A stretch of 64,000 bases of DNA, taken from Gammaproteobacteria bacterium. GTDB lineage: Bacteria; Pseudomonadota; Gammaproteobacteria; HK1. The stretch's first letter is position 1. Each line of letters begins with the position of its first letter. A program made the position numbers and the translations under genes. Below are positions 48,185-59,400 of this stretch, one piece after another. Below the pieces are notes generated by a model. The model made no database searches and had not been told where the DNA came from. It saw nothing but the letters and a program-made list of their open reading frames with translations. Location of the stretch: contig JAJFJU010000015.1 of assembly GCA_021773645.1 (NCBI GenBank), forward strand, positions 1-64,000, given 5' to 3'.

Positions 48185-49520
48185 AGTGAGCTCGGATAGC
48201 TCGAGTCTAGTTTTCCAGCTAAGCCCTGGCGGAAGTCTGCGCGGTCGAATACAGCCGCCTGGCGATAAATCCATATCCCATCGAGCCTTGATGTTTGGTG
48301 CCCTGGCAGAGGGTGAAACCCGGGTTGAGGGGTTTTTGGAGGGTGAGGATACCTTGGCGACCCTGGCGGCTTTTCAGGCCATGGGCGTGGAGATTGAACG
48401 GCCCGCTGCCCATGAGCTGGTCATCCAGGGGGTAGGTCTGCACGGTCTGCGTGCCCCGGGTGAAGCCCTTTATCTGGGCAATTCCGGGACCTCCATGCGC
48501 CTATTGGCAGGGCTATTAAGTGGCCAGGGTTTTGACACCGTGCTCACGGGGGATGGCTCTCTTTCTCGCCGGCCCATGGGGCGGGTAATCGAGCCCTTGG
48601 CGAAAATGGGGACACTTATTCACTGCAATGATGCCGGGACACCACCGCTCAATATTCAGGGCGGTAGGGCACTCACAGGTTTTCGGCACCATCTGTCCGT
48701 AGCCAGCGCACAGGTAAAATCCTGCCTGCTGCTCGCCGGGCTGTATGCCAAAGGTGAGACCAGCGTGCACGAGCCTGCAGTCACCCGTGATCATACTGAG
48801 CGCATGTTGCAGGCCTTTGGTTACGCTGTAGAGGTGGCCGATGGACGCATCTCATTGCAGGGCGGGGGCCGGCTTCAGGGCGGTGCCTTACAGGTGCCGG
48901 CAGACATTTCATCCGCGGCTTTCTTTCTGGTGGGAGCCGCCATTTCCCCAGGTTCTGAGTTACTTATTGAAAATGTTGGCGTTAATCCCACTCGCCTTGG
49001 GGTGCTCCATATACTCCGAATGATGGGGGCGGAAATAGAACTTCGTAATCCCCGGGAGTTTGGCCGTGAGCCGGTAGCCGATCTCTACGTCAAAGCGAGT
49101 GTCTTGCACGGAATCCGTATCCCACTGGAGCAGGTGTCGCTGGCTATTGATGAATTCCCGATCATCTTTATTGCCGCTGCCTGTGCTGAGGGTGAAACCG
49201 TGCTGGAGGGCGCAGAAGAATTACGTGTAAAAGAAAGTGACCGTATTGCGGTGATGGCCGAAGGCCTTACTCAACTGGGTATTGCGGCGCGGCCGACGGC
49301 GGACGGTATGGTGATTCAGGGCGGGGCGTTTTCGGGTGGTCGGGTGCATAGCCATGGTGACCACCGTATTGCCATGGCCTTTGCCATGGCCGCATTGGTA
49401 GCCAAGGGTCCGATTACCATTGATGACTGCGACAATGTGGCCACTTCATTTCCAGGTTTTGTGGCCTTGGCGAGCATGGCGGGCCTGCGCCTCGAAGCTG
49501 AGCAGAGCACCCATCCATGA
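48177..49520 (+). CDS. aroA: 3-phosphoshikimate 1-carboxyvinyltransferase (EPSP synthase)
   Basis: A 447-residue shikimate-pathway enzyme. It has PPGDKSISHRALMFG near the N-terminus, NSGTSMRLLAGLL, SLSRRPMGRVI, RDHTERML and the closing EELRVKESDRIAVMAEGL and GDHRIAMAFA. The sequence is nearer to the class II (CP4-like) enzymes than to E. coli AroA. ATG 48177 lies inside the end of tyrA; the longer frame from 48024 is not needed. It overlaps cmk by 4 bp. Confidence 0.95.
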   Translation: MTKVSSDSSSLVFQLSPGGSLRGRIQPPGDKSISHRALMFGALAEGETRVEGFLEGEDTLATLAAFQAMGVEIERPAAHELVIQGVGLHGLRAPGEALYLGNSGTSMRLLAGLLSGQGFDTVLTGDGSLSRRPMGRVIEPLAKMGTLIHCNDAGTPPLNIQGGRALTGFRHHLSVASAQVKSCLLLAGLYAKGETSVHEPAVTRDHTERMLQAFGYAVEVADGRISLQGGGRLQGGALQVPADISSAAFFLVGAAISPGSELLIENVGVNPTRLGVLHILRMMGAEIELRNPREFGREPVADLYVKASVLHGIRIPLEQVSLAIDEFPIIFIAAACAEGETVLEGAEELRVKESDRIAVMAEGLTQLGIAARPTADGMVIQGGAFSGGRVHSHGDHRIAMAFAMAALVAKGPITIDDCDNVATSFPGFVALASMAGLRLEAEQSTHP

Positions 49521-50200
49521 GCAATAGCGTGCCGGTTATTACCCTGGATGGCCCCAGTGGCGTGGGCAAGGGCACCATTGCCTGGCATTTGGCAACGAAG
49601 CTTGGCTGGCATTTGCTCGATAGTGGCGCGCTATATCGCTTGTTGGCGTTGGCCTCCAAGCAGCAGCAAGTGGCCCTGGACGATGAGCAGGGCCTGGCCC
49701 AACTAGCAAGCCAGATGGATGTGAGCTTTCGCAGCGGTGACGAGAGCTGTCCGGTTTATCCCTTATTGAATGGCGTGGCGGTGGGGGATGAGATACGCAA
49801 TGAAAATTGTGGCAATCGAGCATCACAGATTGCCCGTTATCCTGGCGTACGCAGTGCCTTGTTAGGACTCCAGCATGGTTTTGTGTCACTGCCAGGATTA
49901 GTCGCCGATGGCCGTGACATGGGCACCGTAGTTTTCCCGCAGGCCGAGCTAAAGATATTCCTCAGTGCAAGCCCGGAGGCGAGGGCACAAAGACGCTATA
50001 AACAGTTGAGGGATAAAGGAATTGATGCTAGCCTTCCCCGCTTGTCTAGGGAGATAGTCGAGCGCGATGAGCGCGACCGAAACCGTGCTATAGCCCCCCT
50101 CATTCCGGCCTCAGATGCCATCGATATCGATACCACAACACTCGATATTGAAGGTGTGTTAGCGCGGGTGATGGCGGCGGTACAGCAACGCGGTCTGTGA
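49517..50200 (+). CDS. cmk: Cytidylate kinase
   Basis: A 227-residue kinase of CMP and dCMP with the P-loop DGPSGVGKGTIAWHLA near the N-terminus, DGRDMGTVVFP and the basic lid RAQRRYKQLRDKG. It overlaps aroA and precedes rpsA in the usual order of this class. Confidence 0.96.
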   Translation: MSNSVPVITLDGPSGVGKGTIAWHLATKLGWHLLDSGALYRLLALASKQQQVALDDEQGLAQLASQMDVSFRSGDESCPVYPLLNGVAVGDEIRNENCGNRASQIARYPGVRSALLGLQHGFVSLPGLVADGRDMGTVVFPQAELKIFLSASPEARAQRRYKQLRDKGIDASLPRLSREIVERDERDRNRAIAPLIPASDAIDIDTTTLDIEGVLARVMAAVQQRGL

Positions 50201-50373
50201 TCCAAACGGCCTTCCGCCGTCGACAGTGGAAGGCGAATATGACTGCACCTCCTGGTGCGGCCTAACAGTTATCCCCGATTGCCAGATTTCGGCAGGTGGT
50301 GAGTACCCGGACCTTAGAGTTCAGGTGACACATCGTGCAAGGGTTAACTTTATTGAAAACGAGTGTAGAACTA

Positions 50374-52047
50374 ATGAGCGAAAGCTTCGCAGAATTATTT
50401 GAGCAGAGCCAAATTGAAGACAAGATGCGCCCTGGTGCCATCCTTTCCGGTTTGGTCGTCGATATCCGATCTGATTTCGTGGTGGTTAACGCGGGACTGA
50501 AGTCGGAGTCCAATATTCCCATCGAGCAGTTCCGTAATGAACGCGGTGAGATGAGCCTAAACGTGGGCGACCAGGTTGAAGTTGCCCTAGAGGCAGTGGA
50601 GGACGGCTTTGGCGAGACCCGCCTGTCCCGCGAAAAAGCCAAACGTGCGCAGGCCTGGAAGCGGCTCGACGATGCTTTCGAGAATTCTGAAGTGGTCACC
50701 GGCATATTGACCGGCAAGGTGAAGGGTGGCTTTACCGTGGATATCGATGACATCCGAGCCTTCCTGCCAGGTTCTCTGGTGGATGTCCGGCCGGTGCGCG
50801 ATACCGCTTACCTGGAAGGCAAGCCGCTTGAGTTCAAGGTTATCAAGCTGGACCAGCAGCGTAACAACGTGGTGGTTTCCCGCCGCGCGGTGGTAGAACT
50901 GCAGTTCTCCGCAGAGCGCGAGGAATTACTCAAGAATCTGAAGGACGGTGCCGAGCTCAAGGGTGTGGTGAAAAACCTCACCGATTACGGTGCCTTCGTA
51001 GACCTTGGTGGTATCGACGGTCTGCTGCATATCACCGACATGGCCTGGAAACGGGTCAAGCATCCTACTGATGTGGTTCAGGTGGGTGATGAGATCGACG
51101 TTAAGATTCTCAAATTCGACCGCGAGCGTAATCGCGTATCGCTGGGTTTAAAGCAGCTGGGTGCGGACCCGTGGGTAGGCATTGCCGATCGTTATCCGGT
51201 GGGCAGCAAGCTGCTGGGTAAAGTGGCAAACATCGCTGATTATGGTTGCTTTGTAGAGCTCGAGGATGGTGTCGAGGGCTTGGTGCACGTCTCTGAAATG
51301 GACTGGACCAACCGTAACATCCATCCCACCAAGGTAGTGCAGGTGGGCGAAGACGTACACGTGATGGTCCTTGACCTTAACGAAGAACGTCGTCGTATCT
51401 CTCTTGGCATCAAACAGTGTGCCTCCAATCCCTGGGAAGAATTCTCAGCCTTGCATCAGCGTAACGACAAGGTTAAAGGCAACATCAAGTCAATCACTGA
51501 TTTTGGTATTTTCATTGGCTTGGATGGCGGTATTGATGGTCTCGTTCACCTCTCGGATATCTCTTGGGATGACAATGGTGAAGAGGCGATTCGTGACTTC
51601 AAGAAGGGTGACGAGATCGAAGCCGTAGTGCTTTCTGTGGATGCCGATCGGGAGCGTATTTCCCTTGGTATCCGGCAGCTGGACGGCGATCCATTCTCCG
51701 ATTATGCAGCCGAAAACCCACGTGGTAGCGTCGTTACCGGTACCATTGGCGAAGTGGATCCTCGCGGTGCGGTGATCGTGTTGGCAGAGGGTATTACTGG
51801 CTATCTGCGAGTGGGCGATATCTCTCAGGAGCGGACAGAAGATGCCCGTAGCGAACTCTCTGAAGGCGATTCCGTTGAAGTGAAGATCGTTGCCATGGAC
51901 CGTAAGAAACGCAGCATTGGTTTGTCTATCCGTGCCCGTGAGAGTGATGAAGAAAGCGCGGCAGTTCAGGAATACAGTGGCGCGGCAGAGGTGGGTGCGG
52001 CAACGCTTGGAGACTTGCTGAAGGCTCAGATGAACGACAAAGGCTAA
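50374..52047 (+). CDS. rpsA: 30S ribosomal protein S1
   Basis: A 557-residue protein of six S1 repeats, the length of the E. coli protein. The N-terminal [13 protein letters not shown] matches the S2-binding segment. Repeats show the [16 protein letters not shown] and [17 protein letters not shown] pattern. ATG 50374 fits the family, while an upstream in-frame ATG at 50335 does not. A leader of about 170 nt (50201-50373) follows cmk, where rpsA is normally controlled by S1 itself; I see a small hairpin near 50241-50258 but no defined site. Confidence 0.97.
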   Translation: MSESFAELFEQSQIEDKMRPGAILSGLVVDIRSDFVVVNAGLKSESNIPIEQFRNERGEMSLNVGDQVEVALEAVEDGFGETRLSREKAKRAQAWKRLDDAFENSEVVTGILTGKVKGGFTVDIDDIRAFLPGSLVDVRPVRDTAYLEGKPLEFKVIKLDQQRNNVVVSRRAVVELQFSAEREELLKNLKDGAELKGVVKNLTDYGAFVDLGGIDGLLHITDMAWKRVKHPTDVVQVGDEIDVKILKFDRERNRVSLGLKQLGADPWVGIADRYPVGSKLLGKVANIADYGCFVELEDGVEGLVHVSEMDWTNRNIHPTKVVQVGEDVHVMVLDLNEERRRISLGIKQCASNPWEEFSALHQRNDKVKGNIKSITDFGIFIGLDGGIDGLVHLSDISWDDNGEEAIRDFKKGDEIEAVVLSVDADRERISLGIRQLDGDPFSDYAAENPRGSVVTGTIGEVDPRGAVIVLAEGITGYLRVGDISQERTEDARSELSEGDSVEVKIVAMDRKKRSIGLSIRARESDEESAAVQEYSGAAEVGAATLGDLLKAQMNDKG

Positions 52048-52092
52048 CGGCATAAACGATAGCTACGATCCAGATCACAGGTTGAGCATGCT

Positions 52093-52392
52093 ATGACCAA
52101 ATCAGAGTTAATTGAGCGGGTGGCGCATAAGCAGATGCAGCTGGCTTATCGGGATATTGAGTTGGCGGTAAAGACCATCCTGGAGTTAATGGCTGGACGT
52201 CTGGCCAGTGGTGATCGTATCGAGATCCGTGGTTTCGGAAGTTTTTCGCTCCACTTTCGCCCTGGCCGGGTGGGACGAAATCCAAAAACGGGTGAACCGG
52301 TGTCTTTGCCGGCGAAATATGTACCGCACTTCAAACCGGGCAAAGAACTGCGCAAGCGGGTCGACTCCGGACAGAAAAGCGATACAGTCTGA
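52093..52392 (+). CDS. ihfB: Integration host factor subunit beta
   Basis: A 99-residue nucleoid protein of the HU/IHF family with [31 protein letters not shown], which gives the beta-ribbon arm, and the GRNPKTGE signature. It bends DNA with IhfA. Follows rpsA by 45 nt, and the pair ends at a strong terminator. Confidence 0.95.
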   Translation: MTKSELIERVAHKQMQLAYRDIELAVKTILELMAGRLASGDRIEIRGFGSFSLHFRPGRVGRNPKTGEPVSLPAKYVPHFKPGKELRKRVDSGQKSDTV

Positions 52393-52433
52393 ATCGTTGA
52401 AGTTGTAGATCACCCTATTTTAATGGGTGAAAG

Positions 52434-52470
52434 AACGGCATGTCTGGTTACGGACATGCCGTTTTTTTTT
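52434..52470 (+). terminator. Terminator between ihfB and lapA
   Basis: An 11-bp stem, AACGGCATGTC with GACATGCCGTT, is followed by a run of T. It separates the rpsA-ihfB transcript from the lapA-lapB-pyrF unit, which therefore has its own promoter, or read-through. Confidence 0.9.
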
Positions 52471-52570
52471 GCCTGCTTTTTGGCATACTTTCCAACTGGG
52501 GCAGTGGACGAGAGCTTTTATACAGTTGCTTTCTGCTGGACTGCCAAATCGTTTCAAAGAGGGCAAGGCG

Positions 52571-52861
52571 ATGCGCTACCTGAACATTTTAATACTCATT
52601 GTTATCTTTGCTTTGGGCCTTAGTTTTGCGGTAGAGAACGCTCACTCGGTGCATTTTCGCTACTATTTGGGCGGCACAGAGATAGCGCTCTCTCTACTGC
52701 TGGTACTCGCCACCTCCATCGGGGTGTGCCTGGGTTTACTAGTCAGTTTGGCCAATTCGTGGCGTATTAAGGTGGAATTGCGCAGCCTGAAACGGCGTTT
52801 GGCATCGAGTGAACGCGAACTGGAATCCCTGCGTCCCGCTGCTTTGGCCGAACCGGTCTAA
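52571..52861 (+). CDS. lapA: LapA-family membrane protein
   Basis: A 96-residue protein with two hydrophobic helices (about 5-22 and 42-65) and a cytoplasmic coiled tail, the length and pattern of LapA (DUF1049). LapA works with LapB, 5 nt downstream, in control of lipopolysaccharide synthesis. ATG 52571 is the first residue of a plausible membrane-anchored start; the longer frame from 52427 runs through the terminator. Confidence 0.88.
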   Translation: MRYLNILILIVIFALGLSFAVENAHSVHFRYYLGGTEIALSLLLVLATSIGVCLGLLVSLANSWRIKVELRSLKRRLASSERELESLRPAALAEPV

Positions 52862-52866
52862 AGTAG

Positions 52867-54033
52867 GTGGAATTTTTTTGGCTACTATTGCCGGTAGCAG
52901 CATTCTCTGGATGGTGGGTAGCCGGTCGTGGGGATAGTCGTCGCCGTCAGTCAGCCAGGCAAGGTGGCCTGTCGGCCGACTATTTCAAGGGCATCAATTA
53001 CCTGCTAAACGAACAGCCAGATAAGGCCATTGATGTATTTATCAAGGTGTTGGAAGTCGACCAGAACACCGTGGAGACTCATTTGGCACTCGGCAACTTA
53101 TACCGGCGTCGTGGCGAGATGGATCGAGCCATTCGCATTCACCAAAATCTGTTAGCACGAGTGGACGCCGGGGATGCCCAACGCTTTGAGGCCTTGTTAG
53201 AACTCGCTCAGGATCATCTGAGTGCAGGACTATTCGATAGAGCCGAAGCCTTGTTTCGTGAGCTGGTGGAGGGCGGCCACTATAAGGTCCAGGCCTTGCG
53301 TCAACTCATAGATATCTACGAACAGGAAAAAGATTGGGATAAGGCCATTTCAGCAAGTCGCCAGCTAGCGGCAGAAACAGGTTTGCAACTTGCACCCGTT
53401 ATCGCCCATTACCGTTGCGAAAAGGCCGAGCAGGCTAAGGGTGCCGATGCATTAGAGCAGGCCATGAGCGAAATAGGGAAAGCGCTGCGTGCTGATCCCT
53501 CGTCTATTCGCGCTCGTCTGCTGAAAGGCGATTTATACGTTATGGAGGGTGATTTTTCTCGGGCCACCACGGCCTTTCAGCAAGTGGTGGAACAGGATCC
53601 CGATTATTTGCCGGAAGTAGTGGAGCGCCTCCGGGCTTGTCACCAGGCAAAGGGTAGCTCTGCTGAGCTTATTCCATATTTTTCTGCTTTGTTGGAGCGC
53701 CACGGTGGCATCAGCGTGACTCTGAATCTGGTGGAGTTGATCCAGCATGAAAATGGGGTGCAAGAGGCCATTCGCTTTATTACGGAGCATCTGCAGCAGC
53801 GACCTACGGTGCGTGGTTTCGATCGGCTTCTTGATTTGGAAAAGCAACTCGACGATAGCCCGCCACTGCCTTATCTGAAAATTTTCAAGGAATTGACCAC
53901 TCAGCTTATGCAGGAACGTGCAATTTACCGTTGCGATCACTGTGGTTATTCCGCCAAATCACTGCACTGGAAATGTCCCGGCTGCAAAAATTGGAACACC
54001 ATCAAGCCTATACAAGGGGTGCAGGATGAATAA
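52867..54033 (+). CDS. lapB: Lipopolysaccharide assembly protein LapB
   Basis: A 388-residue protein with an N-terminal membrane helix, about nine TPR repeats and a C-terminal rubredoxin-type metal site with two CxxC pairs ([10 protein letters not shown] and KCPGCKNW). In E. coli LapB steers turnover of LpxC, the enzyme committing to lipid A synthesis. The start is GTG 52867. The stop overlaps pyrF. Confidence 0.93.
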   Translation: MEFFWLLLPVAAFSGWWVAGRGDSRRRQSARQGGLSADYFKGINYLLNEQPDKAIDVFIKVLEVDQNTVETHLALGNLYRRRGEMDRAIRIHQNLLARVDAGDAQRFEALLELAQDHLSAGLFDRAEALFRELVEGGHYKVQALRQLIDIYEQEKDWDKAISASRQLAAETGLQLAPVIAHYRCEKAEQAKGADALEQAMSEIGKALRADPSSIRARLLKGDLYVMEGDFSRATTAFQQVVEQDPDYLPEVVERLRACHQAKGSSAELIPYFSALLERHGGISVTLNLVELIQHENGVQEAIRFITEHLQQRPTVRGFDRLLDLEKQLDDSPPLPYLKIFKELTTQLMQERAIYRCDHCGYSAKSLHWKCPGCKNWNTIKPIQGVQDE

Positions 54034-54730
54034 AGGAAGTTTAATCGTGGCGCTGGATTTTCCTTCAGTAGAGCAGGCGCTTGCCATGGCCGATCGCCTG
54101 GATTCAGCCCGTTGTCGGGTGAAGGTGGGCAAGGAGTTGTTTACGCGAGGTGGCCCTAAGGTTGTGCAGGCGCTTGTAGAGCGCGGTTTCGAGGTGTTCC
54201 TGGATCTTAAATTTCATGATATTCCCAACACGGTCGCGGCGGCCTGTCGTGCAGCCGCTGATCTCGGTGTATGGATGATCAATGTTCATGCCTTCGGTGG
54301 TCGCAAGATGATGGCTGCAGCACGGGGGGCCTTAGAAGGGCTTCAAAATCCACCTTTATTGATTGCCGTAACGGTACTTACTAGCTTGGATACGGATGAT
54401 CTCGCTGAGGTCGGTATTTCATCAACACCAGAACAAATGGTGCTGCGCCTGGCTCGTTTGGCTCAAGAATCGGGTATGGATGGGGTGGTTTGTTCAGCAC
54501 GGGAACTCGCTCCTCTGCGGGCCGCATTACCGGCAGAATTTCTTACCGTGACTCCGGGAATTCGCCCAAGAGGGGCAGCGGTGGCGGATCAAAAACGCGT
54601 GATGTCACCGGCCGATGCAATTCAGGCCGGAGCCAGTTATCTGGTGGTGGGGCGGCCCGTAACTGCGGCTAAGCAGCCGCGACAGGCACTGACCGCTATC
54701 GAGGCTGAAATAGCGGGTATTAGTGCCTAA
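54026..54730 (+). CDS. pyrF: Orotidine 5'-phosphate decarboxylase
   Basis: A 234-residue barrel enzyme of pyrimidine synthesis. The catalytic [13 protein letters not shown] motif and the [12 protein letters not shown] start are present, and the phosphate loop VTPGIRP is visible. ATG 54026 overlaps the lapB stop. It converges with argA with an overlap of 4 bp at the stops. Confidence 0.96.
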   Translation: MNKGSLIVALDFPSVEQALAMADRLDSARCRVKVGKELFTRGGPKVVQALVERGFEVFLDLKFHDIPNTVAAACRAAADLGVWMINVHAFGGRKMMAAARGALEGLQNPPLLIAVTVLTSLDTDDLAEVGISSTPEQMVLRLARLAQESGMDGVVCSARELAPLRAALPAEFLTVTPGIRPRGAAVADQKRVMSPADAIQAGASYLVVGRPVTAAKQPRQALTAIEAEIAGISA

Positions 54731-56046
54731 AGATCTTTGGCAAGAATGCGGGAGTTGCGTTTGTAGTTATAGAGCGCTTGCCGTTCTACCGGGAGATCGG
54801 CCAGTTGTACCCGGCTAAAGCCGCGTTCCTCAAACCATTGCAGTGCACGGGTGGTGAGCACGTAAATCCGTTTGGCGCCCATAGCACGGGCTCCATCTTC
54901 CGCTGTTTCTAGCAACTGTCCGCCACGTGTTTCGTTGCGATATTCTGGGTGTACCGATAGGCAGGCGAGTTCCACGGCCGTAGTGTCTGGAAAGCGGTGC
55001 AGTGCGGCGCAGCCAATGATTGAGCCATCTCTTTCCATGATGAGAAATTGCTCGATATCCGTTTCCACTTTGTCGCGGGGTCGGCGTACCAGTACGCCTT
55101 CCTCTTCAAGGGGGCGGATAAGCTCCAATATGCCTGCTACGTCTTCGATAGTGGCAGGTCGACTCTTATCGTAGGGAGTGGCACTGAGCATGGTGCCGGC
55201 GCCATCGCGGGTGAAGAGTTCCCGTGGCAGGGCACCGTTTTCTTGCCAATCCAGTAAGTGGGTGCGTGCCACACCATGTTGGCAGGCGTAAGCCGCCCGC
55301 GATAGGATTTTCAGTAGGCGCTGGTGTTTTTCTGCTAGCTCAGCATGGCAGCCAATCCAATCATTTGCTTGGGCGGTGGTCATCTCTCGCACCAATTCAC
55401 CATCATCACCAACCGGCCCGGAATCACCTATAAAAATTAGCTTTGCAGCACCAAGCTCCACCGCGATAGCGGCAGCCACTTCTGCTGACGACAAGCGAAA
55501 GATCTCCCCGGTGGGGGAGTAGCCCAAAGGGGAAATCAGCACTATCGTGTGTGCATCCAGCTGCTTTTGTAGGGCTTCTGCATCAATGCGTCGAACTTCT
55601 CCGGTGTATTGAAAGTCGGTGCCCTCATGCACGCCCAATGGACGTGCGGTGACAAAATTTCCACCACTCACACGGATGCGCGCTCCAGCCATGGGAGAGT
55701 TGGTCACCCCGGTGGAGAGCAATGCCTCGATATCGAGGCGAGCACGCCCGGTCGCTTCCTTTACCAATTCCAGGGTGTCGCGATCAGTCACAGGTGGTTT
55801 ATGGGGGGAGGGAGCATCGCTACCAGTTGTCGGTAGGCGTGCTGCTATCTGGGGCTCGGCACCGTGCACCAAAACTAATTTCACACCTAGGGCGTCTAGC
55901 AGCGCGATGTCGTGAATCAGGTGTTTGAAGCTCTCATCTGCCACCACTTGGCCGCCAAACTGGATCACAAAAATCCGCCCCTGATGCGCTTTGATATAGG
56001 GGACAGAGTTGCGGAACCATTCTAGTGGTGTGGGTGTGTCAGTCAC
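54727..56046 (-). CDS. argA: Amino-acid N-acetyltransferase (N-acetylglutamate synthase)
   Basis: A 439-residue enzyme for the first step of arginine synthesis. An N-terminal amino-acid-kinase-like domain (about 30-270, with [12 protein letters not shown] and [12 protein letters not shown]) is followed by a GNAT domain (about 290-435, [19 protein letters not shown]). The start is probably GTG 56046, though the frame is open to ATG 56091; the longer start would be preceded by a TATAAT-like box and is less likely. The kinase-like part serves arginine sensing. Confidence 0.93.
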   Translation of the reverse strand: MTDTPTPLEWFRNSVPYIKAHQGRIFVIQFGGQVVADESFKHLIHDIALLDALGVKLVLVHGAEPQIAARLPTTGSDAPSPHKPPVTDRDTLELVKEATGRARLDIEALLSTGVTNSPMAGARIRVSGGNFVTARPLGVHEGTDFQYTGEVRRIDAEALQKQLDAHTIVLISPLGYSPTGEIFRLSSAEVAAAIAVELGAAKLIFIGDSGPVGDDGELVREMTTAQANDWIGCHAELAEKHQRLLKILSRAAYACQHGVARTHLLDWQENGALPRELFTRDGAGTMLSATPYDKSRPATIEDVAGILELIRPLEEEGVLVRRPRDKVETDIEQFLIMERDGSIIGCAALHRFPDTTAVELACLSVHPEYRNETRGGQLLETAEDGARAMGAKRIYVLTTRALQWFEERGFSRVQLADLPVERQALYNYKRNSRILAKDL

Positions 56047-56288
56047 GATACAGATCACTTTTAGATAGAGGGTAGGGGCACAATTATACAAGGAGCGTCG
56101 TCAACAAGCTGATATACGAATGAGTGTTGTTATGGTCGGGAGCGATTCCGTAGTCTGTTATCATTTAAGTAGTATGGATAAGGCTTTTAGCGCAGTGGAA
56201 AATGCGGTTATTAGCCTCCCTAGAATGACGCTATCGAACTGATTATAAAAGACTATATAACCAACATTGCTTTATCAGGAATCCGAAC

Positions 56289-57965
56289 ATGACGAAAATC
56301 AACCGTATTAGTGCTCGCATCACCCAGCCCAAGGCCCAGGGCGCATCCCAGGCCATGCTTTATGCCACGGGCATGACCGCCGAGGATATGAACAAGGCCC
56401 AGGTGGGTATCTCCAGCGTTTGGTATGAGGGCAATAGCTGCAATATGCATCTGCTGGACCTTGCTGCGAAGGTGAAAGAGGGGGTTGTAGCCGCCGGTCT
56501 GGTGGGTCTACGTTTTAATACCATCGGCGTTAGTGATGGTATCTCCATGGGCACAGAGGGTATGAGCTATTCGCTGCAGTCGCGAGATCTGATTGCCGAT
56601 TCCATTGAGACCGTGACCTGTGCGCAGTGGTATGACGCCAATATTTCCTTGCCCGGCTGTGACAAAAATATGCCGGGTTGTCTGATTGCCATGGGGCGTT
56701 TCAATCGTCCCTCTATAATGGTCTATGGCGGCACCATAAAACCCGGTTATCTGGGTGATCGGCCACTGGACGTGGTGTCTGCATTCCAGAGTTATGGCGA
56801 GTATCTCGCTGGCACCATTGACGAGGCGGAGCGCCAGCAGATTGTTGAATGTTCCTGCCCGGGGCCCGGTGCTTGTGGTGGCATGTACACCGCCAACACC
56901 ATGGCCTCAACCATAGAGGCACTGGGTATGTCGCTGCCTTACAGTTCTTCGACTCCGGCAGTGGACCCGGCCAAGTTAGAAGAATGTTTCCAGGCGGGGG
57001 CGGCTATCCGCCATTTGCTGGAAATTGATCTCAAGCCGCGTGACATCATGACCCGTGCTGCCTTCGAGAACGCTCTGGTGGTACTTATGGCCTTGGGTGG
57101 CTCTACCAATGCGGTGCTGCATTTAATCGCCATGGCGCGGGCGGTGGATGTGGAACTGAGCTTGGAAGATTTTCAAGCCGTTAGTGATCGCATCCCCTTT
57201 ATTGCCGACCTCAAGCCCAGTGGCCGCTATGTCATGGAGGACCTGCATAAGATTGGCGGCATTCCTGCGGTAATGAAATATCTGCTGGAGAAGGGCTTGC
57301 TAAACGGCGAGTGCATGACGGTGACTGGCAAGAGTTTGGCAGAGAATCTTGCGGATATTGCACCACTGGCTGAGGGTCAGGAGGTTATCCGTACCATTGA
57401 AGATCCCATTCAGGAGATCGGTCACATTCGCATTTTGCGGGGCAACCTAGCTCCCGGTGGTTCAGTGGCCAAGATTACCGGTAAGGAAGGCACTCGTTTT
57501 GTCGGACCAGCGCGGGTCTTTGATGCGGAAGAGGCGATGCTCACAGCTCTGGAAGAGGGAAAGATTCAACAGGGTGACGTCATTATTATCCGCTACGAAG
57601 GCCCCAAAGGTGGTCCGGGGATGCCGGAGATGCTGACCCCTACCTCGGCCATCATGGGGGCGGGACTGGGCAAGGATGTGGCGCTGATTACCGATGGCCG
57701 CTTTTCCGGCGGATCCCACGGCTTCATCATTGGGCACGTGGTGCCTGAGGCCCAAGAAGGTGGGCCCATAGCGCTGCTTCAGGATGGTGATGAAATTACT
57801 ATTGACTCGCATGATTGTGAGCTCAGTGTGAAACTCAGTGATGATGAGTTGGCCAAGCGTAAATCAGCGTGGCAGATGCCTCCATACAAGGCCGATCGCG
57901 GCACGCTTTATAAATACATCAAGAACGTACGCACTGCCTCTGAGGGCTGCGTGACCGACGAGTAG
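56289..57965 (+). CDS. ilvD: Dihydroxy-acid dehydratase
   Basis: A 558-residue iron-sulfur dehydratase of branched-chain amino acid synthesis. Cluster cysteines are visible in GCDKNMPGC and [18 protein letters not shown]. The [16 protein letters not shown] segment closes the active site. The 197-bp gap before it (56092-56288) holds its promoter, with no obvious attenuator. Confidence 0.96.
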   Translation: MTKINRISARITQPKAQGASQAMLYATGMTAEDMNKAQVGISSVWYEGNSCNMHLLDLAAKVKEGVVAAGLVGLRFNTIGVSDGISMGTEGMSYSLQSRDLIADSIETVTCAQWYDANISLPGCDKNMPGCLIAMGRFNRPSIMVYGGTIKPGYLGDRPLDVVSAFQSYGEYLAGTIDEAERQQIVECSCPGPGACGGMYTANTMASTIEALGMSLPYSSSTPAVDPAKLEECFQAGAAIRHLLEIDLKPRDIMTRAAFENALVVLMALGGSTNAVLHLIAMARAVDVELSLEDFQAVSDRIPFIADLKPSGRYVMEDLHKIGGIPAVMKYLLEKGLLNGECMTVTGKSLAENLADIAPLAEGQEVIRTIEDPIQEIGHIRILRGNLAPGGSVAKITGKEGTRFVGPARVFDAEEAMLTALEEGKIQQGDVIIIRYEGPKGGPGMPEMLTPTSAIMGAGLGKDVALITDGRFSGGSHGFIIGHVVPEAQEGGPIALLQDGDEITIDSHDCELSVKLSDDELAKRKSAWQMPPYKADRGTLYKYIKNVRTASEGCVTDE

Positions 57966-57990
57966 TGCTGTACGCGGAGTAAAGAGTCTT

Positions 57991-59208
57991 ATGTCCGACC
58001 CGAGAATAAAAAAATATAGAAACCTCACGGTGGCCATGCAACATGGGCTATTTAACGTGGGGGAGGACCACGAGTCCAACGATGAGGTTGGTCAACTTGG
58101 TCATGCCCTCATTGAGCTCGCCAAATCCATGGAGAGCTGGCATCGGGACCAAGGGCTACTGACGAAAATCACGGAGAAGATTAATCAGGGCGTGTTTATG
58201 GAAGACGTCCTGGACTTTGTTTATGAGGCCTTTCAGAGGGCTATCCCCTATAACCGCATTGGCTTTGCCGTGTTGGATGAGGAGGGGATATTGCGTGCCC
58301 GTTGGGCGCGTAGCGATGCCCTCGAAATAAAAATCAACGAGGGTTTTTCGCAATATCTGAAGGACTCTAGCTTGGCAAAGATCATGGAAACCGGCGAACC
58401 AAGAATCCTTAACGATCTTGAGGATTATTTGCTTAACCATCCCGATTCTATTTCTACTCAGTTAATCGTTGAAGAAGGTGTGCGATCTAGCCTGACCTGT
58501 CCCTTACTGGCCCTAGGGAAACCAGTAGGTTTTATTTTCTTTTCCAGTAATGAGAAAAACACTTATCAAAATATCCATCAGGATATTTTTCGACGTATTG
58601 CCAACCAACTTGCTGTGACCGTGGAAAAGAGTCGTCTGTATGAAGATCTCTATCGCTTGAACAAGGAGTTAAGCGAGGCCCGTGATGCGCTGGAACATCA
58701 AGCCAATCACGATGTATTGACGGGTTTGTGGAATCGTCGGGCGATTATGCAGTTGGGTGACAAAGAAATAGCGCGTGTTCGACGTACTGGGCATTCTGCC
58801 ACGGTATTCATGGCGGATATCGACTATTTCAAGAAGGTCAATGACACCTACGGCCATCAGGCGGGCGATGATGTGCTGGAGGAAGTGGCGCGCCGGCTTG
58901 AAGACGTTTGTCGGGAAGAGGATAGCGTTGGGCGTTATGGTGGTGAGGAATTTCTGGTCATCCTTTCTATCACCAATGAGTGTGACATTGAGGCAGTGGC
59001 CGAGCGTTATCGAGCCCGGATTGAGGCGAAGGCGGTAGTAACTGCTGATAATGAGATCTCGGTGACCCTGAGTGTTGGGGTGGGCATTGCCCGTGATGCG
59101 AGCCAAATCGATTTATCCCAACTCATTAACCTGGCAGATCAGGCGCTGTATGAGGCGAAGGATGCCGGCCGTAATCAAGTAAAGGTGAAGGAAGCCGAGG
59201 AGCAGTAG
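57991..59208 (+). CDS. Diguanylate cyclase with GAF domain
   Basis: A 405-residue soluble protein. The N-terminal half (about 55-215) is a GAF-type sensor, with a short coiled link at about 215-240. A C-terminal GGDEF domain has RYGGEEF near 314-320 and REED five residues before it, which gives the inhibitory RxxD site. It should make c-di-GMP and be product-inhibited. Follows ilvD by 25 nt. Confidence 0.92.
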   Translation: MSDPRIKKYRNLTVAMQHGLFNVGEDHESNDEVGQLGHALIELAKSMESWHRDQGLLTKITEKINQGVFMEDVLDFVYEAFQRAIPYNRIGFAVLDEEGILRARWARSDALEIKINEGFSQYLKDSSLAKIMETGEPRILNDLEDYLLNHPDSISTQLIVEEGVRSSLTCPLLALGKPVGFIFFSSNEKNTYQNIHQDIFRRIANQLAVTVEKSRLYEDLYRLNKELSEARDALEHQANHDVLTGLWNRRAIMQLGDKEIARVRRTGHSATVFMADIDYFKKVNDTYGHQAGDDVLEEVARRLEDVCREEDSVGRYGGEEFLVILSITNECDIEAVAERYRARIEAKAVVTADNEISVTLSVGVGIARDASQIDLSQLINLADQALYEAKDAGRNQVKVKEAEEQ

Positions 59209-59210
59209 CG

Positions 59211-59399
59211 ATGGAAATGGGCCTTTGGGAAAGCCTGTTGCTTGGGGTTTTGGTAATTGGAATTTTGATGTGGTTTGGCCCGGGTGCCAAGTCGGCATTG
59301 AAACATAGCCCCAAGGGGAGTGCTGAGGACTGGCGTGCTTTGATCTTTCCGTTGGGTTTGGTGGTTTTGTTTGTGGTGTTGCTAATCGCTCTGGCTTGA
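59211..59399 (+). CDS. Small two-helix membrane protein
   Basis: A 62-residue protein with two hydrophobic helices (about 7-25 and 46-62) and a short charged loop between them, rich in Lys, Ser and Pro. It starts 2 nt after the cyclase stop with no own RBS, so it is probably translated together with the cyclase. No family recognised. Convergent with mutH. Confidence 0.6.
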   Translation: MEMGLWESLLLGVLVIGILMWFGPGAKSALKHSPKGSAEDWRALIFPLGLVVLFVVLLIALA

Positions 59400-59400
59400 G

